DNA of 64,000 nt from DASVAL01 sp035649575. Lineage in GTDB: Bacteria > Planctomycetota > UBA1135 > UBA2386. The translations under genes were made by a program, and so were the position numbers. The stretch spans positions 25,438 through 89,437 of the forward strand of contig DASRJH010000297.1 of NCBI GenBank assembly GCA_035649575.1, in the 5' to 3' direction. This document shows, piece after piece, positions 23,852 through 32,772 of the stretch. Each line of letters opens with the position of its first letter. Position 1 is the first letter of the stretch. The notes beneath the pieces were generated by a model. It was not told the origin of the DNA. It saw only the letters and a list, made by a program, of their open reading frames with translations, and searched no databases.

Positions 23852-26365
23852 TCAGTATGACGTCGCGAAGTTGCCCTGCACGTCACCGCCGGCGAAGCGA
23901 TCGCGACGGGGGGTCATGCCGCCGAAGCGCGGCGTGAAGGAGAGCTGGAACGACGTCTCGTCCGTGTAGGGGTTGTAGTTCGCCGACAGCAGGATCGACC
24001 AATCGTGGTCGTTGCGGCGCAGGCCGAACGAGTAGCTGAGCCACTCGTCGAGATCGAGGTCGCGCTGGCTGCCCGCGTAGATGTCCCACCGGTCCATGAG
24101 CCGTGTGCTCGCGGTGAGGCCCACGGCGCCGTCGACGAGGCTGTCGGTCCGGTAGTCGCCGGTCCACGTGATGCCCGCGATCCTGCCGACCTGGACTTCG
24201 GCGTCGAGCGTGCGCAGGCCGTCCTGCCAGTCGTGATCGCCGTAGACGGCAAGGGCGAACGTCTGCAACGACAGCCATGGGAACCGTGGCCGCAGCAGCA
24301 GGTCGTAGTAGAAGAGGCCCAGGGTCTCGCCGGCGTTGTCGCGGTCCTTGTCCGGGAACACGTCCTGCGCGAGATCGAGGAACACGAAGTCGCGCGGCTC
24401 CTTCTTCCCGTTCTCGCCCGGCACCATCGTCTGCACTAGGTTGCGTAGCTCGACGCGCACGAGCTCCTGTTCGCGCAGCGCATCCGTCGCGTCGAAGGCG
24501 AAGAACTCGCTCGGATCGTCGTCGACGCGGAAGCGGTTCAGGTAGCTCACGCGTGGCGCGACGACGTGGCGGACGCCGTGCGGCCCGTCTTCGTCCTGCC
24601 ACGACCATGTGCGCGACAACCGTGTTCCGAGCTGCACGCCGGCGTCGAACGCGATGCGGCCTTCGCTCTCGCCGTCGATCGCGTTGTCGTAGAACGTGCC
24701 ACGCGCGGCGCCGAAGGGGCGGAAGTTGAGCGGGCCCAGATGGAACGGCGCCGAGAGCTCGACATACTGGTCGGCGCGCAGCGTCCGGTCCGCGACGCGG
24801 GTGCCGGCGAGATCGTCGTAGTCACTGCGGCGCTGGCCGATCTCGGTCGCCATGTCGACGACGATCGGCGTGCCCCATGGCGTTTCGGCGATCGGTTGGG
24901 CGAGCCAGTGGAACGTGACGACGGGCAGCTCTTCGGTGAACTTCTCGGCGAGCGCCCGGTCGTCACGGTAGCTGAACTCGTCGAGATTGAAGCGCGTGCC
25001 GACCGTGACCAGGCGATTGCCGTCGGCGGCGTGAAAATATGCGCTCGTCTCGGGCACTTCGGCCGTGCGGTAATCGCCGCCGAAGAACTCCGAGTAGACG
25101 GCCGGGTCGGCGGCATGGAAGGCCACGAGGTCGAGATGCGCAGCTTCGCCGAAGTGCACGCGGTTCTGGCTGCGCACCAGGCCGCGGTTCTGATTGTCGA
25201 TCGGACTGCCGTCGAAGTTGGCCTGGATCTCGCGCAGGTCGGTGCCGCGGTCGTCGAGCCAGAAGCCCTCGGTGCGGCCTTCGTAGAGACCCTTGGCGCC
25301 ATACGAGAACGCGCCTTCGAGCGGCACGCCGCGCTCCTGGATCCAACCGACGCCGACTTCCCACTCGCCGCGGAACTCGTGCTCGGGACGCCCGAGCAGC
25401 CAGTTGTGCAGGCCGCCGCCGAGCTGGTTCCACGTCGTCCCGACGACGATTGCGCCCTTCGCGCCTTCCTTGCCCGAGTAGCCAGCGCCCGCGCTCTTGA
25501 TCGGGAACTCGCTCTGGCTGCCCGTGAAGATGTGCGCATCGGGCAGCGGCAGCACGCTCGTGCCGCCGAGCTGCAGCGTATGGCCGCGCACGAAGACCTC
25601 GAACTCGCGGTCGCGCTCGATGATCTCGACCTCGCCGGCGGCCAGCGCGGCATGCGGCTCGGCGGCCGTGCAGGTCGTCACGGTGACGTCGCGGCCCGTC
25701 CAGCGGCCGCCCTGCTTCACGAGCTTCGGTCCGCGCACGACGAGCTGGTTGTCGTGACCCGTGCCGGACACGTAGCGCAGCTCGGCGTTCTCGACGACGA
25801 TGCGGTCGTCGAGCGGCGACAGCCACATGCGGTCGCAGCGCAGCACCTCGAGGCCGTCGCGCACGACCGTGACGCCGCCTTCGAAGTACAGGTAGCGGAG
25901 CACGTCGATCCCCTGCTCGGTCGTGCGCGTCATCGGCAAACCCTCGGGGCGGCCCACGGCACGCAGCGTGCGGTCGAGTCGCGCGCGGATCTCGTCGGGT
26001 GACAAGCTGCGGCGCGGATCTGGCGGCGCGATGCCGCGGTGCGGCAGGCCCGACGTCGATGGTGCGTCGAGCAGGGACCGCCAGGCTTCACGATCGGCGA
26101 GGATCAACGCATTCGTGCCGCGCACCTCGAGCTTCAGCCCGGGAACGAGGAAGCGGAAGCCGCTGAGCAGGTGGATCTCGGTGTAGTCTTCTCGATCCTG
26201 CCCGGACGTGCGGTAGCCCTTGACGCTCCAGCTGAGGTCGGGTGCCGACGTCTCACCCTGCTTCTGCTGGGGCGACGGCGGCAGCGGCGGGTCCTGCGCG
26301 GGCGAAACGCTGCCGAGTGCGACCGAGCAGGCTGCGGGCAGCCAGTACGGCAGCCGCGGCTTCAC
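23852..26365 (-). CDS. lptD: LPS-assembly protein LptD-like outer-membrane protein
   Basis: The 837-residue product has a signal-like N-terminus and an OstA-type beta-jellyroll part (about 60-290, VLRCDRMWLSPLDDRIVVE and similar strands). A long barrel region follows with many alternating aromatic strands, ending RRDRFAGGDVQGNFATSY. LptD inserts lipopolysaccharide into the outer leaflet. Identification rests on this two-part layout and on the operon kdsD-kdsC-lptC/ostA. The GTG start at 26365 shares GTGA with the preceding gene. Confidence 0.75.
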   Translation of the reverse strand: MKPRLPYWLPAACSVALGSVSPAQDPPLPPSPQQKQGETSAPDLSWSVKGYRTSGQDREDYTEIHLLSGFRFLVPGLKLEVRGTNALILADREAWRSLLDAPSTSGLPHRGIAPPDPRRSLSPDEIRARLDRTLRAVGRPEGLPMTRTTEQGIDVLRYLYFEGGVTVVRDGLEVLRCDRMWLSPLDDRIVVENAELRYVSGTGHDNQLVVRGPKLVKQGGRWTGRDVTVTTCTAAEPHAALAAGEVEIIERDREFEVFVRGHTLQLGGTSVLPLPDAHIFTGSQSEFPIKSAGAGYSGKEGAKGAIVVGTTWNQLGGGLHNWLLGRPEHEFRGEWEVGVGWIQERGVPLEGAFSYGAKGLYEGRTEGFWLDDRGTDLREIQANFDGSPIDNQNRGLVRSQNRVHFGEAAHLDLVAFHAADPAVYSEFFGGDYRTAEVPETSAYFHAADGNRLVTVGTRFNLDEFSYRDDRALAEKFTEELPVVTFHWLAQPIAETPWGTPIVVDMATEIGQRRSDYDDLAGTRVADRTLRADQYVELSAPFHLGPLNFRPFGAARGTFYDNAIDGESEGRIAFDAGVQLGTRLSRTWSWQDEDGPHGVRHVVAPRVSYLNRFRVDDDPSEFFAFDATDALREQELVRVELRNLVQTMVPGENGKKEPRDFVFLDLAQDVFPDKDRDNAGETLGLFYYDLLLRPRFPWLSLQTFALAVYGDHDWQDGLRTLDAEVQVGRIAGITWTGDYRTDSLVDGAVGLTASTRLMDRWDIYAGSQRDLDLDEWLSYSFGLRRNDHDWSILLSANYNPYTDETSFQLSFTPRFGGMTPRRDRFAGGDVQGNFATSY

Positions 26366-29300
26366 CGGCCTGGTCCTTGGGTAGGGTTCTTCTGCGCGAA
26401 ACCGCCGTTGGAGAGATCGAACGACCACGTCTCGTAGTTGACCTCGATGCGCGGCGCGGTCAGCGTGCGACCGTTCGGCAACGCGACCACGGCACCCTTG
26501 GGATCGCGCGCGATCAGGCGACTGAACTTGACGTCGAGCTCGAGCGAGGCGCTCTTGGCGGTCATTCCGGACCAGCTCGCCGTCACTCCCTTGCACAACG
26601 TGCGCACGATCTCCTTCTTGCCCTGCCGCTCCATCGTCTCCATCGTCAGGGTCTCGGCGTCGAAGTGAACGCCGTCGGGATCGTCGCTGCCGTCCTCGCG
26701 CAGGCCCTGGGCTTCCACGGGACCACGGCACACGATGCTCTCGGGCAGGACTTCGATGTCGCCACGGCAGACGGCGCGCAGGTGCGACAGCGGACCCTTC
26801 TCGCCGGGCTCGTGCCACGTCACGGTCGGCAGCAGGACCGTGGGCCGACCGTCGAACGTGCGCAGCGCTTGCAGCCGCACGTCGTCCTCGCGGAACACGC
26901 GCACCCTCGCACCGCTCGTCGTGATGACGCGCCCCTGGTCCGTGCGCCGCACTTCGGCAGGCGTGCCGAGATCGGGATCGCCCAGGAACACGCCCGCTTC
27001 GGCGCCCTCCGAGAGCAGCATGCGCGTGCCATGACCCTCGATGAGGCCGTGCTGCTCGTCTTGGAGGCGGAAGTTCCTCACCTCGTCGACGATGACCCAT
27101 GGCTTGCCGAGCGCGTGGAAGGCCAGGTCGGCGAGCACGCTGCTCGTAGCACCCGTGTGCACCTGCTGCGCCTCCTTGGTCACCGCGAATGGCAAGAGCC
27201 GCAGCCGTGCTGCATCGAACGATGCCGTCGTCGGCGCGCGGCCGTCCTTGTTCTCGAAGGTCGCGTTCACCGTCGGCCGCAGGTCGCCTTGGGCCGTCGC
27301 GTCGACGAACACGGCGCTGGAACCCAGGTGGTGCACGTCGATCCAGGGACCGGTCAGTGCGAAGCGTTTGCCAGGGGCGCGCCGCGGCGCGACGGCGACG
27401 TCGAGGGACGGCAACGCGTTCGGTGCGGGCAGGTCACCCCAGAGACTGCTCGCGTCGGGGCCGGAAGCACCGAGCAGGCGCAGCGACTGGGGTCCGATCT
27501 GCAAGACGCGCGGCGCCTCGGCGTGCACGGTCTCTGCTGTGCGCACGACCGTCGTGCGCACGGGCAGACCCGCGACGTCGAGCGCCTGCACCACCTTGTT
27601 CTCGATCGTGGCTTCGAGCTGTCGCACGCCCGTGAGGTCCATGCCGTTCTTCGTGAGGCGCCCCGAGATCTCGGCCGCCGGAGCGCGCAGCCACAGCCGT
27701 GTGCGTTCGTCGCGGCGTTCGCCCGAAGGATCGAACTGGCGTTCGATCCGGGCCGTGCCCTGGCCGTGCACTTGCATGTCACCTTGCTGCAGGTCGTAGC
27801 GATGCGATCGCCACGGCGCGGTGGGGTCCGCGAAGTCGGGTGTGGGACCCAGGCGCAGCAGTTCGGAATCCGACGTCGTGCGCAGCCAGAATCCGTCGTT
27901 GCCATTGGCCACGAGGTCGGCTTCGCCGCGTTTCGTCGCGCGCTGCACGATGCGCACTGCGCCGAAGCCGCGCGCGATCGCGTGGCCCGAGCCCTCGGTG
28001 CCGAAGGCCTGCACGCCTTTCGATGCCACGAGCGTGCCCGACGCACTCTCGATGCGGGAGCCGCCGTCGAACGCGACGACACGCAACTTGTTCAACGGCC
28101 CCAGCGTCCACTCGGGAAAACCGAACGCGCGGTGCAGCGGCCCGACGAGGTCGGCGGGGCGCACGAGGTGGATGCGGTCCGGCGAGACGCCGGTGAAGAG
28201 GTCCTTCTGCTTGCTGCCCTTTCTAGGTGTGGTCTGCTCGACGCGCGATTCGCCGCCGTGAGCCGTCACGAGGAACGCCTCGCCGAAGAGACCCGGCAGG
28301 ACCGTGATCTTCGGCGTGCTGAGCCGGCCGGCATCCACGTCGACCGACGCGGGCGCGCCGGTCACCTGCAGGCGCCGCCAGACGAGCTCGTTGCGATCGC
28401 GGCCGTCGACGATCTGCTTGCCGCGCAACAGCCAGCCCGTGAAGTTGTCGCCGCGGATGTTCGACAACATGCCGCCGCCGTCGGCGTGTGCTGCTCGCAC
28501 GCTGCCCAACCCCGACATCGAGACGCCGCGCTGCAGGTCGAGCTGCACGCCGCCGGAAAGTGTGATCTGCGCCGTGCCGCTCTGCACGTCCTCGACGTAG
28601 TGCATGCTGCCCAGAGCCTGCACGACGGCCCCGCGGGTCTCGAGCACGGGGTCGCGCAGGATCTTGATGTCGGCGCGCTGCATCGCGCCGCTCTGATCGC
28701 GCGGCAGGCTGGCCACGAGTCCCTTGCCACGCAGCGTGCCGCTCGTTCGGGCGCGGGGCTTGTCGACCCTTGGACCATCGGGCTTGCGCTGGGCTTCGCC
28801 ATCACGGTCGCCACCGACCACTAGCTGCACCGGCTGGTCCGCGGCCGTTTCGATCTGCATCTCGCTGTCGCCGACCCTCACGCGGGCGTCGCCTAGGTCG
28901 AGTCGCAAGCCCGGCATCTTGCTGTCTTCGAGCGTGACGAACACGGCGTCACGCAGGTCCACGTCCTTGTCGCGCTGCAATTCGGGCTTGCCGTTCGCGT
29001 CGCGACCGAGCTCGACGAACGCCTGGCGCGCGAGCAGGTTCGCCGCGTGTTTGCCGTCCTCGAACAGCTGCACCTCGACGCCGTCGAGCTGTTGCCTTCC
29101 CGCTTCGATGGGCTGGCTGTTGCGCGCCTTCAGGACGTAGGTCTCCTCCTTCCTCTCGCGTCCGTCGGGCAGCGGGATCGTGCGGTAGTTGTGGAGCTCG
29201 AGGTAGCCGGTCTGCGACACGGTCGCGCCAACCCTGCCCTGCGTCACTTCGACGCCGGTATCCGGCGGACGCGTGGGCTCTGCGTCGTTGGTGCGTGGAC

Positions 29301-29394
29301 CGTTGGCCCGCACCGCCTCTTCGTCGCCGATGGCCAGCAGCAGCAGCGCGATGCCGATCCCGAGCAGCAGCAGGAAAGCGAAGAAGCGCTTCAC
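26362..29394 (-). CDS. Giant LptC/OstA-like LPS-export periplasmic protein
   Basis: The 1010-residue protein has an N-terminal membrane anchor (FFAFLLLLGIGIALLLLAIG) and then long stretches of beta-strand-like repeats with the OstA pattern. Examples are GVEVQLFEDGKHAANLLARQ near the start and LPNGRTLTAPRIEVNYETW at the end. LptC and LptA are each about 190 residues in proteobacteria and bridge LPS from the inner membrane to LptD. One protein of this size could span more of the periplasm. It is coupled by GTGA to kdsC upstream and lptD downstream, which supports the role. Sequence similarity alone is modest. Confidence 0.68.
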   Translation of the reverse strand: MKRFFAFLLLLGIGIALLLLAIGDEEAVRANGPRTNDAEPTRPPDTGVEVTQGRVGATVSQTGYLELHNYRTIPLPDGRERKEETYVLKARNSQPIEAGRQQLDGVEVQLFEDGKHAANLLARQAFVELGRDANGKPELQRDKDVDLRDAVFVTLEDSKMPGLRLDLGDARVRVGDSEMQIETAADQPVQLVVGGDRDGEAQRKPDGPRVDKPRARTSGTLRGKGLVASLPRDQSGAMQRADIKILRDPVLETRGAVVQALGSMHYVEDVQSGTAQITLSGGVQLDLQRGVSMSGLGSVRAAHADGGGMLSNIRGDNFTGWLLRGKQIVDGRDRNELVWRRLQVTGAPASVDVDAGRLSTPKITVLPGLFGEAFLVTAHGGESRVEQTTPRKGSKQKDLFTGVSPDRIHLVRPADLVGPLHRAFGFPEWTLGPLNKLRVVAFDGGSRIESASGTLVASKGVQAFGTEGSGHAIARGFGAVRIVQRATKRGEADLVANGNDGFWLRTTSDSELLRLGPTPDFADPTAPWRSHRYDLQQGDMQVHGQGTARIERQFDPSGERRDERTRLWLRAPAAEISGRLTKNGMDLTGVRQLEATIENKVVQALDVAGLPVRTTVVRTAETVHAEAPRVLQIGPQSLRLLGASGPDASSLWGDLPAPNALPSLDVAVAPRRAPGKRFALTGPWIDVHHLGSSAVFVDATAQGDLRPTVNATFENKDGRAPTTASFDAARLRLLPFAVTKEAQQVHTGATSSVLADLAFHALGKPWVIVDEVRNFRLQDEQHGLIEGHGTRMLLSEGAEAGVFLGDPDLGTPAEVRRTDQGRVITTSGARVRVFREDDVRLQALRTFDGRPTVLLPTVTWHEPGEKGPLSHLRAVCRGDIEVLPESIVCRGPVEAQGLREDGSDDPDGVHFDAETLTMETMERQGKKEIVRTLCKGVTASWSGMTAKSASLELDVKFSRLIARDPKGAVVALPNGRTLTAPRIEVNYETWSFDLSNGGFAQKNPTQGPGR

Positions 29395-29948
29395 AGCTGG
29401 CCTCCGCGTTGCAGGATCTCTTGCCACCGCCCCTTCGCGATCAGCAGTTGCTCGATCACGTCGCGCGCGGCGCCGAAGCCGGCGGCTCGCCGCGTCACGA
29501 ACTGCGCGACAGCGAGGACCTCCGCGCGCGCTTCGGGCACGGTCGCGGCGAAGCCGACCTGACGCAGCACGGCCAGATCGAGCAGGTCGTCGCCGACGTA
29601 GGCGACGCGGTGCGCGTCGAGACGCTGGCGCGCGAGCATTTCCTGGAACGCGGCGCCCTTGTCGGTGCGGTTCAGGACCACCTCGTGCACGCCGAGGTCA
29701 CGCGCACGGCGCTCGACGATGGCGCCACCGCGCCCCGACAGGAAACCCGAACGGCCGCCCGATCGATGCCAGTAGACGAGCCCGGCGGCATCGTGCACGT
29801 GGAAGGACTTGTACTCGTTGCCCTCGCGATCGAAGTGGATGCGGCCGTCGGTCAGCACGCCGTCGACGTCGAGCAGCAGGAACTCGATGTTGGCAAGCGT
29901 CGTGCGCTCGGGAAGCGGCCGACCCGGAACAGGTGCGTTCGCGATCAT
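29391..29948 (-). CDS. kdsC: KdsC-like Kdo-8-phosphate phosphatase (HAD)
   Basis: This 185-residue HAD phosphatase matches KdsC in length. LLLDVDGVLTDGRIHFD near residue 24 carries the nucleophile and acid-base Asp residues, KGAAFQEML near residue 97 the conserved Lys, and YVGDDLLDLAVL near residue 115 the metal Asp pair. KdsC hydrolyses Kdo-8-P to Kdo. There is no cap domain, as expected. ATGA joins it to kdsD and GTGA to the lptC-like gene, so the Kdo and LPS-export steps are co-expressed. Confidence 0.9.
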   Translation of the reverse strand: MIANAPVPGRPLPERTTLANIEFLLLDVDGVLTDGRIHFDREGNEYKSFHVHDAAGLVYWHRSGGRSGFLSGRGGAIVERRARDLGVHEVVLNRTDKGAAFQEMLARQRLDAHRVAYVGDDLLDLAVLRQVGFAATVPEARAEVLAVAQFVTRRAAGFGAARDVIEQLLIAKGRWQEILQRGGQL

Positions 29949-30916
29949 CCGATCTTCAGATTCAGGAGATCCTGCACGTCGAGCAGGCCGAGCAGCCGGT
30001 TCTCGGCGTCGACGACCGGCAGCTGATCGACCGCGAACTGGTGCATCAGCGCCAGTGCCTCGAGCGCGAACGTGTCGGCGCGGATCGAGCGCGGGTTGCG
30101 CGTCATGACCTCGTCGATGCGCCGTTCCTTCGGGTTCTGGAGCCCGCGTTCGATCAGCCGGCGCAGGTCGCCATCCGTGAAGAGGCCGACGAGCCTGCCG
30201 TCGCGATCGACGACGCTCGTGGCGCCGGGCCGACCCGGAGTGCGGGTCATCACTTCGATGGCCTGCAGCACGTTGGCGCCGCTCTGCACGGCCGGGTTGC
30301 GATTGCCCGTGCGCATGAGCTCTCCGACCTTCATGAGGCGACGGCCGAGATCGCCGCCCGGGTGGAAGCGCGCGAACTCGTCGGGCCCGAAGCGACGGCC
30401 TTCCTGCACGACGAGCGCCAGGGCGTCGCCGAGCGCCAGCATCGCGGTGGTCGACGCACTCGGCGCGAGCCCGAACTCGCCCGCTTCGTCGATGCGGCCG
30501 AGCTCGAGCACGAGGTCGCTGTGCCGGCCGAGCGTGCTGTCCGCGTCCTGCGTGATCGCGACGAGCGGCACGCCGACGGCCTTCACGTGCGGCAGCATCA
30601 CGAGCAGTTCCTGGGTCTCACCGGACTTCGAGAAAGCGAGCAGCAGGTCGCCCTGATCGACGCGGCCGAGATCGCCGTGGATGGCCTCGGCCGGGTGCAG
30701 GAAGATCGACGGCGTGCCCGTCGAGGCGAACGTGGCCGAGACTTTCTGTGCGATGAACCCGGCCTTGCCCATGCCGGCCGTGACGACGCGCCCGCGCAGC
30801 GCGAGGATCATGTCGAGCGTCTGCAGGAAGGACTGACCGAAGCGCTCCGCGACCTGCCGCACGGCCGCAGCCTCTTGTTCGACGATGTCGCGAGCCCGTG
30901 CGATCCGTGGATCCAT
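29945..30916 (-). CDS. kdsD: Arabinose-5-phosphate isomerase KdsD
   Basis: The 323-residue enzyme interconverts ribulose-5-P and arabinose-5-P, the first Kdo-specific step. The N-terminal SIS domain shows TAGMGKAGFIAQKVSATFAS near residue 46 and FSKSGETQEL near 94. ALGDALALVV and FHPGGDLGRRL precede two CBS domains (about 205-323). Length and order match E. coli KdsD/GutQ. It is the first gene of the four-gene LPS operon. Confidence 0.93.
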   Translation of the reverse strand: MDPRIARARDIVEQEAAAVRQVAERFGQSFLQTLDMILALRGRVVTAGMGKAGFIAQKVSATFASTGTPSIFLHPAEAIHGDLGRVDQGDLLLAFSKSGETQELLVMLPHVKAVGVPLVAITQDADSTLGRHSDLVLELGRIDEAGEFGLAPSASTTAMLALGDALALVVQEGRRFGPDEFARFHPGGDLGRRLMKVGELMRTGNRNPAVQSGANVLQAIEVMTRTPGRPGATSVVDRDGRLVGLFTDGDLRRLIERGLQNPKERRIDEVMTRNPRSIRADTFALEALALMHQFAVDQLPVVDAENRLLGLLDVQDLLNLKIG

Positions 30917-30962
30917 GTGGGCGCAGAGAGTAGCACAGGACCCCTCGGCGCAGGCACGGCGC

Positions 30963-31916
30963 TCAACCGTCGAACAGCAGAAGACGCTCGTCCGCGACGC
31001 CGATGCGCACGGCGCTGGCCTGCGTGGTGACGCCTTCGCCGTCCATCGCGCATGCCATGGGCAACGACGGAACTATCGTCGCCGCCGAGCAGCGCACGAG
31101 GCGCACGCGAGGATCGAGCAGATGGCGTCGTTGGAGCAGGCGCAGCAACAGGGCCAGCGTCCGTGCGCGCGAGGTCGAGGTGACGGCGAGCACGTCGAAC
31201 AGGCGGTCGTCGATCCGCGCGTCGGGCGAGAAGCCGAGCCCGCCGCCGACCCTGCCGCCGTTGCAGCAGGAAGCGAACAGCAGCGGTCGCCGTTCCTCGA
31301 TCGACCCGTCCGCACAATCGAAGCGCAGCGTGCAATCGACGATGCGCTGGCGGCGAAGGGCCTTGCACGTCGCGGCGAGGTAGAGCCACCGGCCACGCAG
31401 CCAACGGGTCCTTGCCGCGGCGAACGCGACCTCGGCATCGAAGCCAAGGCCCAGGTTGTTCACGAACCGCCGGTGCAGGCGGCCGCGCTCACAGTCGATG
31501 TCGGCAGCGCCGACGTCGACCGCGCGCAGCGACGCAGTCCGCAGGCGCGCGACGAGCGCCGCGGGGTCCGCGGGGAACCGGGCGTTGGCCGCGAAGTCGT
31601 CGCCGCTGCCACCCGGCAACACCGCGAGCGGCCCGAGCCGGCCTTCGCGTGGCACGAGCCCGTTCACGACTTCGTGCACGGTGCCGTCGCCGCCGACGAC
31701 CACGATCGGCCCCGTGGCGTCTGCCGCGAGTTGCTGCGCGTGCCCCTGGTGCTCGGTGAACGAGATGGTCCAGGGCAGACCGCTGCGGTCGAGCTCCTTG
31801 CTGAGCTGGTCGGCCCTGCGCCTGCCGCGACCGTGCCCCGCCCTCGGGTTGGCGATGATCAGCAATGGTCCCTGATTCGATCCGTCGAGGTCGCGCGGCA
31901 TCGCCGCGCGCAGCAT
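30963..31916 (-). CDS. Diacylglycerol/lipid kinase family protein
   Basis: The 317-residue protein has the DAGK/YegS fold: LLIIANPRAGHGRGRR near residue 20, VVVGGDGTVHEVVNGL near 76, VLPGGSGDDFAAN near 103 and NNLGLGFDAEVA near 155. The family phosphorylates diacylglycerol or sphingoid-type lipids with ATP. The start is uncertain: ATG at 31916 or at 31901. It is divergent from the dehydrogenase gene, with only 16 bp between the two starts if 31916 is used. Confidence 0.85.
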   Translation of the reverse strand: MLRAAMPRDLDGSNQGPLLIIANPRAGHGRGRRRADQLSKELDRSGLPWTISFTEHQGHAQQLAADATGPIVVVGGDGTVHEVVNGLVPREGRLGPLAVLPGGSGDDFAANARFPADPAALVARLRTASLRAVDVGAADIDCERGRLHRRFVNNLGLGFDAEVAFAAARTRWLRGRWLYLAATCKALRRQRIVDCTLRFDCADGSIEERRPLLFASCCNGGRVGGGLGFSPDARIDDRLFDVLAVTSTSRARTLALLLRLLQRRHLLDPRVRLVRCSAATIVPSLPMACAMDGEGVTTQASAVRIGVADERLLLFDG

Positions 31917-31932
31917 ACTGCGGCGCCTCGTC

Positions 31933-32739
31933 GTGACCGATAGCAGGCAGAGCCCAACGTCGCGAGCACGCGCCACGGCGCTGGTCACGGGTGCGTCGAG
32001 TGGCATCGGCGCAGCACTCGCAGCGGGACTGGCCGCAGCGGGTCACGCCGTGGCGCTCGCCGCGCGCGACGTCGAACAGCTCGAACGCGTCGCCGAACGC
32101 ATCCGGCAACAGGGTGGCGAAGCGATCGCGATCCGGTGCGACGTGACGGACCGCGCCGCGGTCGAACAGCTCGTCGCTACGGCCATCGGGGCATTCGGGC
32201 AGATCGACGTCGTCGTCGCGAACGCAGGTGCGTATCAGCGCAAGCCGGCCACGGAGCTCACGCGTGCCGACTTCGATGCAGCGTTCGCGGTCAACCTGTT
32301 CGGCGTCGTGCATCTCGTCGAAGCGGTCCTGCCGCGGCTGCTCGCGCGTGGCGTGGGTCACCTCGTGTTCGTGACGTCGTTCGACGCGAGGAAGCCGATG
32401 CCGCACGATGGCGCCTACGCGGCCGCCAAGGCGGCGGTCGCGACGTATGTCGCGGCGTTGCGGCAGGGGCTGCACGGGCGCGGCGTGCGCGTCTGCACGG
32501 TCTATCCGGGGCGCGTCGACACGAGGATGATCGCGCAGCTGCGCGTGCCGGCGATCTCAGCGAAGATCCCGCCGGCCCGCGTCGCGAAGGCGATCCTGCG
32601 TGCGATCCGCCGCGGCAGCCCCGAGGTCGTCGTACCCTGGCACTGTCGCCTGTTGCTCTGGGCCGACACGCTCTCGCCGCGGCTCGGCGACTGGCTCGTG
32701 CGCGTGTTGGGTCTCGACGGCCGCGAGCAGTTGCCTTGA
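31933..32739 (+). CDS. Short-chain dehydrogenase/reductase (SDR)
   Basis: The 268-residue protein is a classical SDR: TGASSGIGAA near residue 19 binds NAD(P), VANAGAYQRK near 95 is the NAG motif, and YAAAKAA near 163 has the catalytic Tyr and Lys. The C-terminal part (VAKAILRAIRRGSPEVVVP) matches SDRs acting on lipids or ketoacyl groups. The substrate is unknown. A hydrophobic C-terminal stretch suggests membrane contact. Confidence 0.88.
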   Translation: MTDSRQSPTSRARATALVTGASSGIGAALAAGLAAAGHAVALAARDVEQLERVAERIRQQGGEAIAIRCDVTDRAAVEQLVATAIGAFGQIDVVVANAGAYQRKPATELTRADFDAAFAVNLFGVVHLVEAVLPRLLARGVGHLVFVTSFDARKPMPHDGAYAAAKAAVATYVAALRQGLHGRGVRVCTVYPGRVDTRMIAQLRVPAISAKIPPARVAKAILRAIRRGSPEVVVPWHCRLLLWADTLSPRLGDWLVRVLGLDGREQLP

Positions 32740-32772
32740 GCGCGCTCGCGGGCGCCACTAAGCTGCGCTGCC

